Below are positions 4,967-5,129 of a stretch of DNA of 5,129 nt, one piece after another (positions within the stretch are counted from its first letter, which is position 1; every line of letters starts with the position of its first letter). The position numbers were made by a program, and so were the translations under genes. Source of the stretch: Clostridiales bacterium (GTDB lineage Bacteria > Bacillota_A > Clostridia > Peptostreptococcales > Anaerovoracaceae); the NCBI GenBank assembly GCA_015058265.1, contig SVCR01000135.1, positions 279 through 5,407 on the forward strand, written 5' to 3'. The notes under the pieces are model-generated. The model saw only the letters and a list, made by a program, of their open reading frames with translations, did not search any database and was not told where the DNA came from.

Positions 4967-5129
4967 CTAGATAAGTGTACCCATGTGCTTGAGGGTCCTT
5001 ACGAGCTGGCTTACATAGCTCATCTCGTTGTCGTACCATGATACGACTCTGACCTCGAAGATGTGAGTTCCGCACTGCTGAGCGAGAGTCTGAGTGGCGT
5101 CAAAGAGCGAGCCATAGCTCATTCCGATA
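4967..5129 (-). CDS. gap: Glyceraldehyde-3-phosphate dehydrogenase, C-terminal fragment
   Basis: Only the last 53 codons and the TAG stop are in the window; the gene begins beyond the right edge. The fragment contains SLFDATQT and then VVSWYDNEMSY, the strongly conserved C-terminal block of phosphorylating GAPDH. There the family's WYDNE stretch packs near the NAD-binding and active-site region. The enzyme oxidises glyceraldehyde 3-phosphate to 1,3-bisphosphoglycerate in cytoplasmic glycolysis. The fragment ends in KHMGTLI, close to the usual end of the family, so the C-terminus looks complete. A terminator follows directly, so the gene is probably transcribed separately from the importer operon. 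Whether this is the main glycolytic copy cannot be judged from the fragment. Confidence 0.93.
   Translation of the reverse strand, partial: IGMSYGSLFDATQTLAQQCGTHIFEVRVVSWYDNEMSYVSQLVRTLKHMGTLI

Overview
The window reads as a bacterial chromosome segment of moderate GC, most likely from an anaerobic Firmicute of class Clostridia. A Lachnospiraceae-type organism is my best guess, based on strong GGAGG-type ribosome sites, the style of the GAPDH C-terminus and the glutamine-type ABC importer. That placement is an inference from protein flavour, not a measurement. Every gene I can support lies on the minus strand, so transcription runs from high to low coordinates. I see no plus-strand gene, tRNA, rRNA, insertion sequence or CRISPR array.

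In transcription order: (1) 5129-4967 holds the last 53 codons of glyceraldehyde-3-phosphate dehydrogenase, closed by an intrinsic terminator at about 4926-4956. (2) 4803-4925 is an intergenic control region. It carries a candidate promoter with an extended -10, a 14-bp palindrome between -35 and -10, and a more distant inverted repeat. (3) 4802-2162 is a three-gene ABC importer operon: a substrate-binding lipoprotein, a HisM/GlnP-type permease starting at TTG, and an ATPase whose start overlaps the permease stop (ATGA). It ends at an intrinsic terminator at 2103-2133. (4) 2108-2017 is a second control region with its own extended -10, bracketed by a perfect 8-bp inverted repeat. (5) 2016-1 is a two-gene unit: a HAD-IB type phosphatase and a MATE-family multidrug/Na+ type exporter that runs off the left edge.

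The importer is the most interesting part. Its binding protein appears to have its two halves in swapped order. The lobe-2 and C-terminal half comes first, straight after the lipobox, and the N-terminal lobe-1 half follows, as in a circular permutation. Its ATPase is intact in all catalytic motifs but carries an extra C-terminal domain of about 115 residues, which resembles a degenerate GHKL/anti-sigma-like ATP-binding fold. The permease also departs from two usual family motifs. Together these suggest a divergent, perhaps regulated, polar-solute importer whose ligand cannot be assigned from sequence. The HAD-MATE pair next door is separately promoted and terminated, so a functional link to the importer is possible but not shown.
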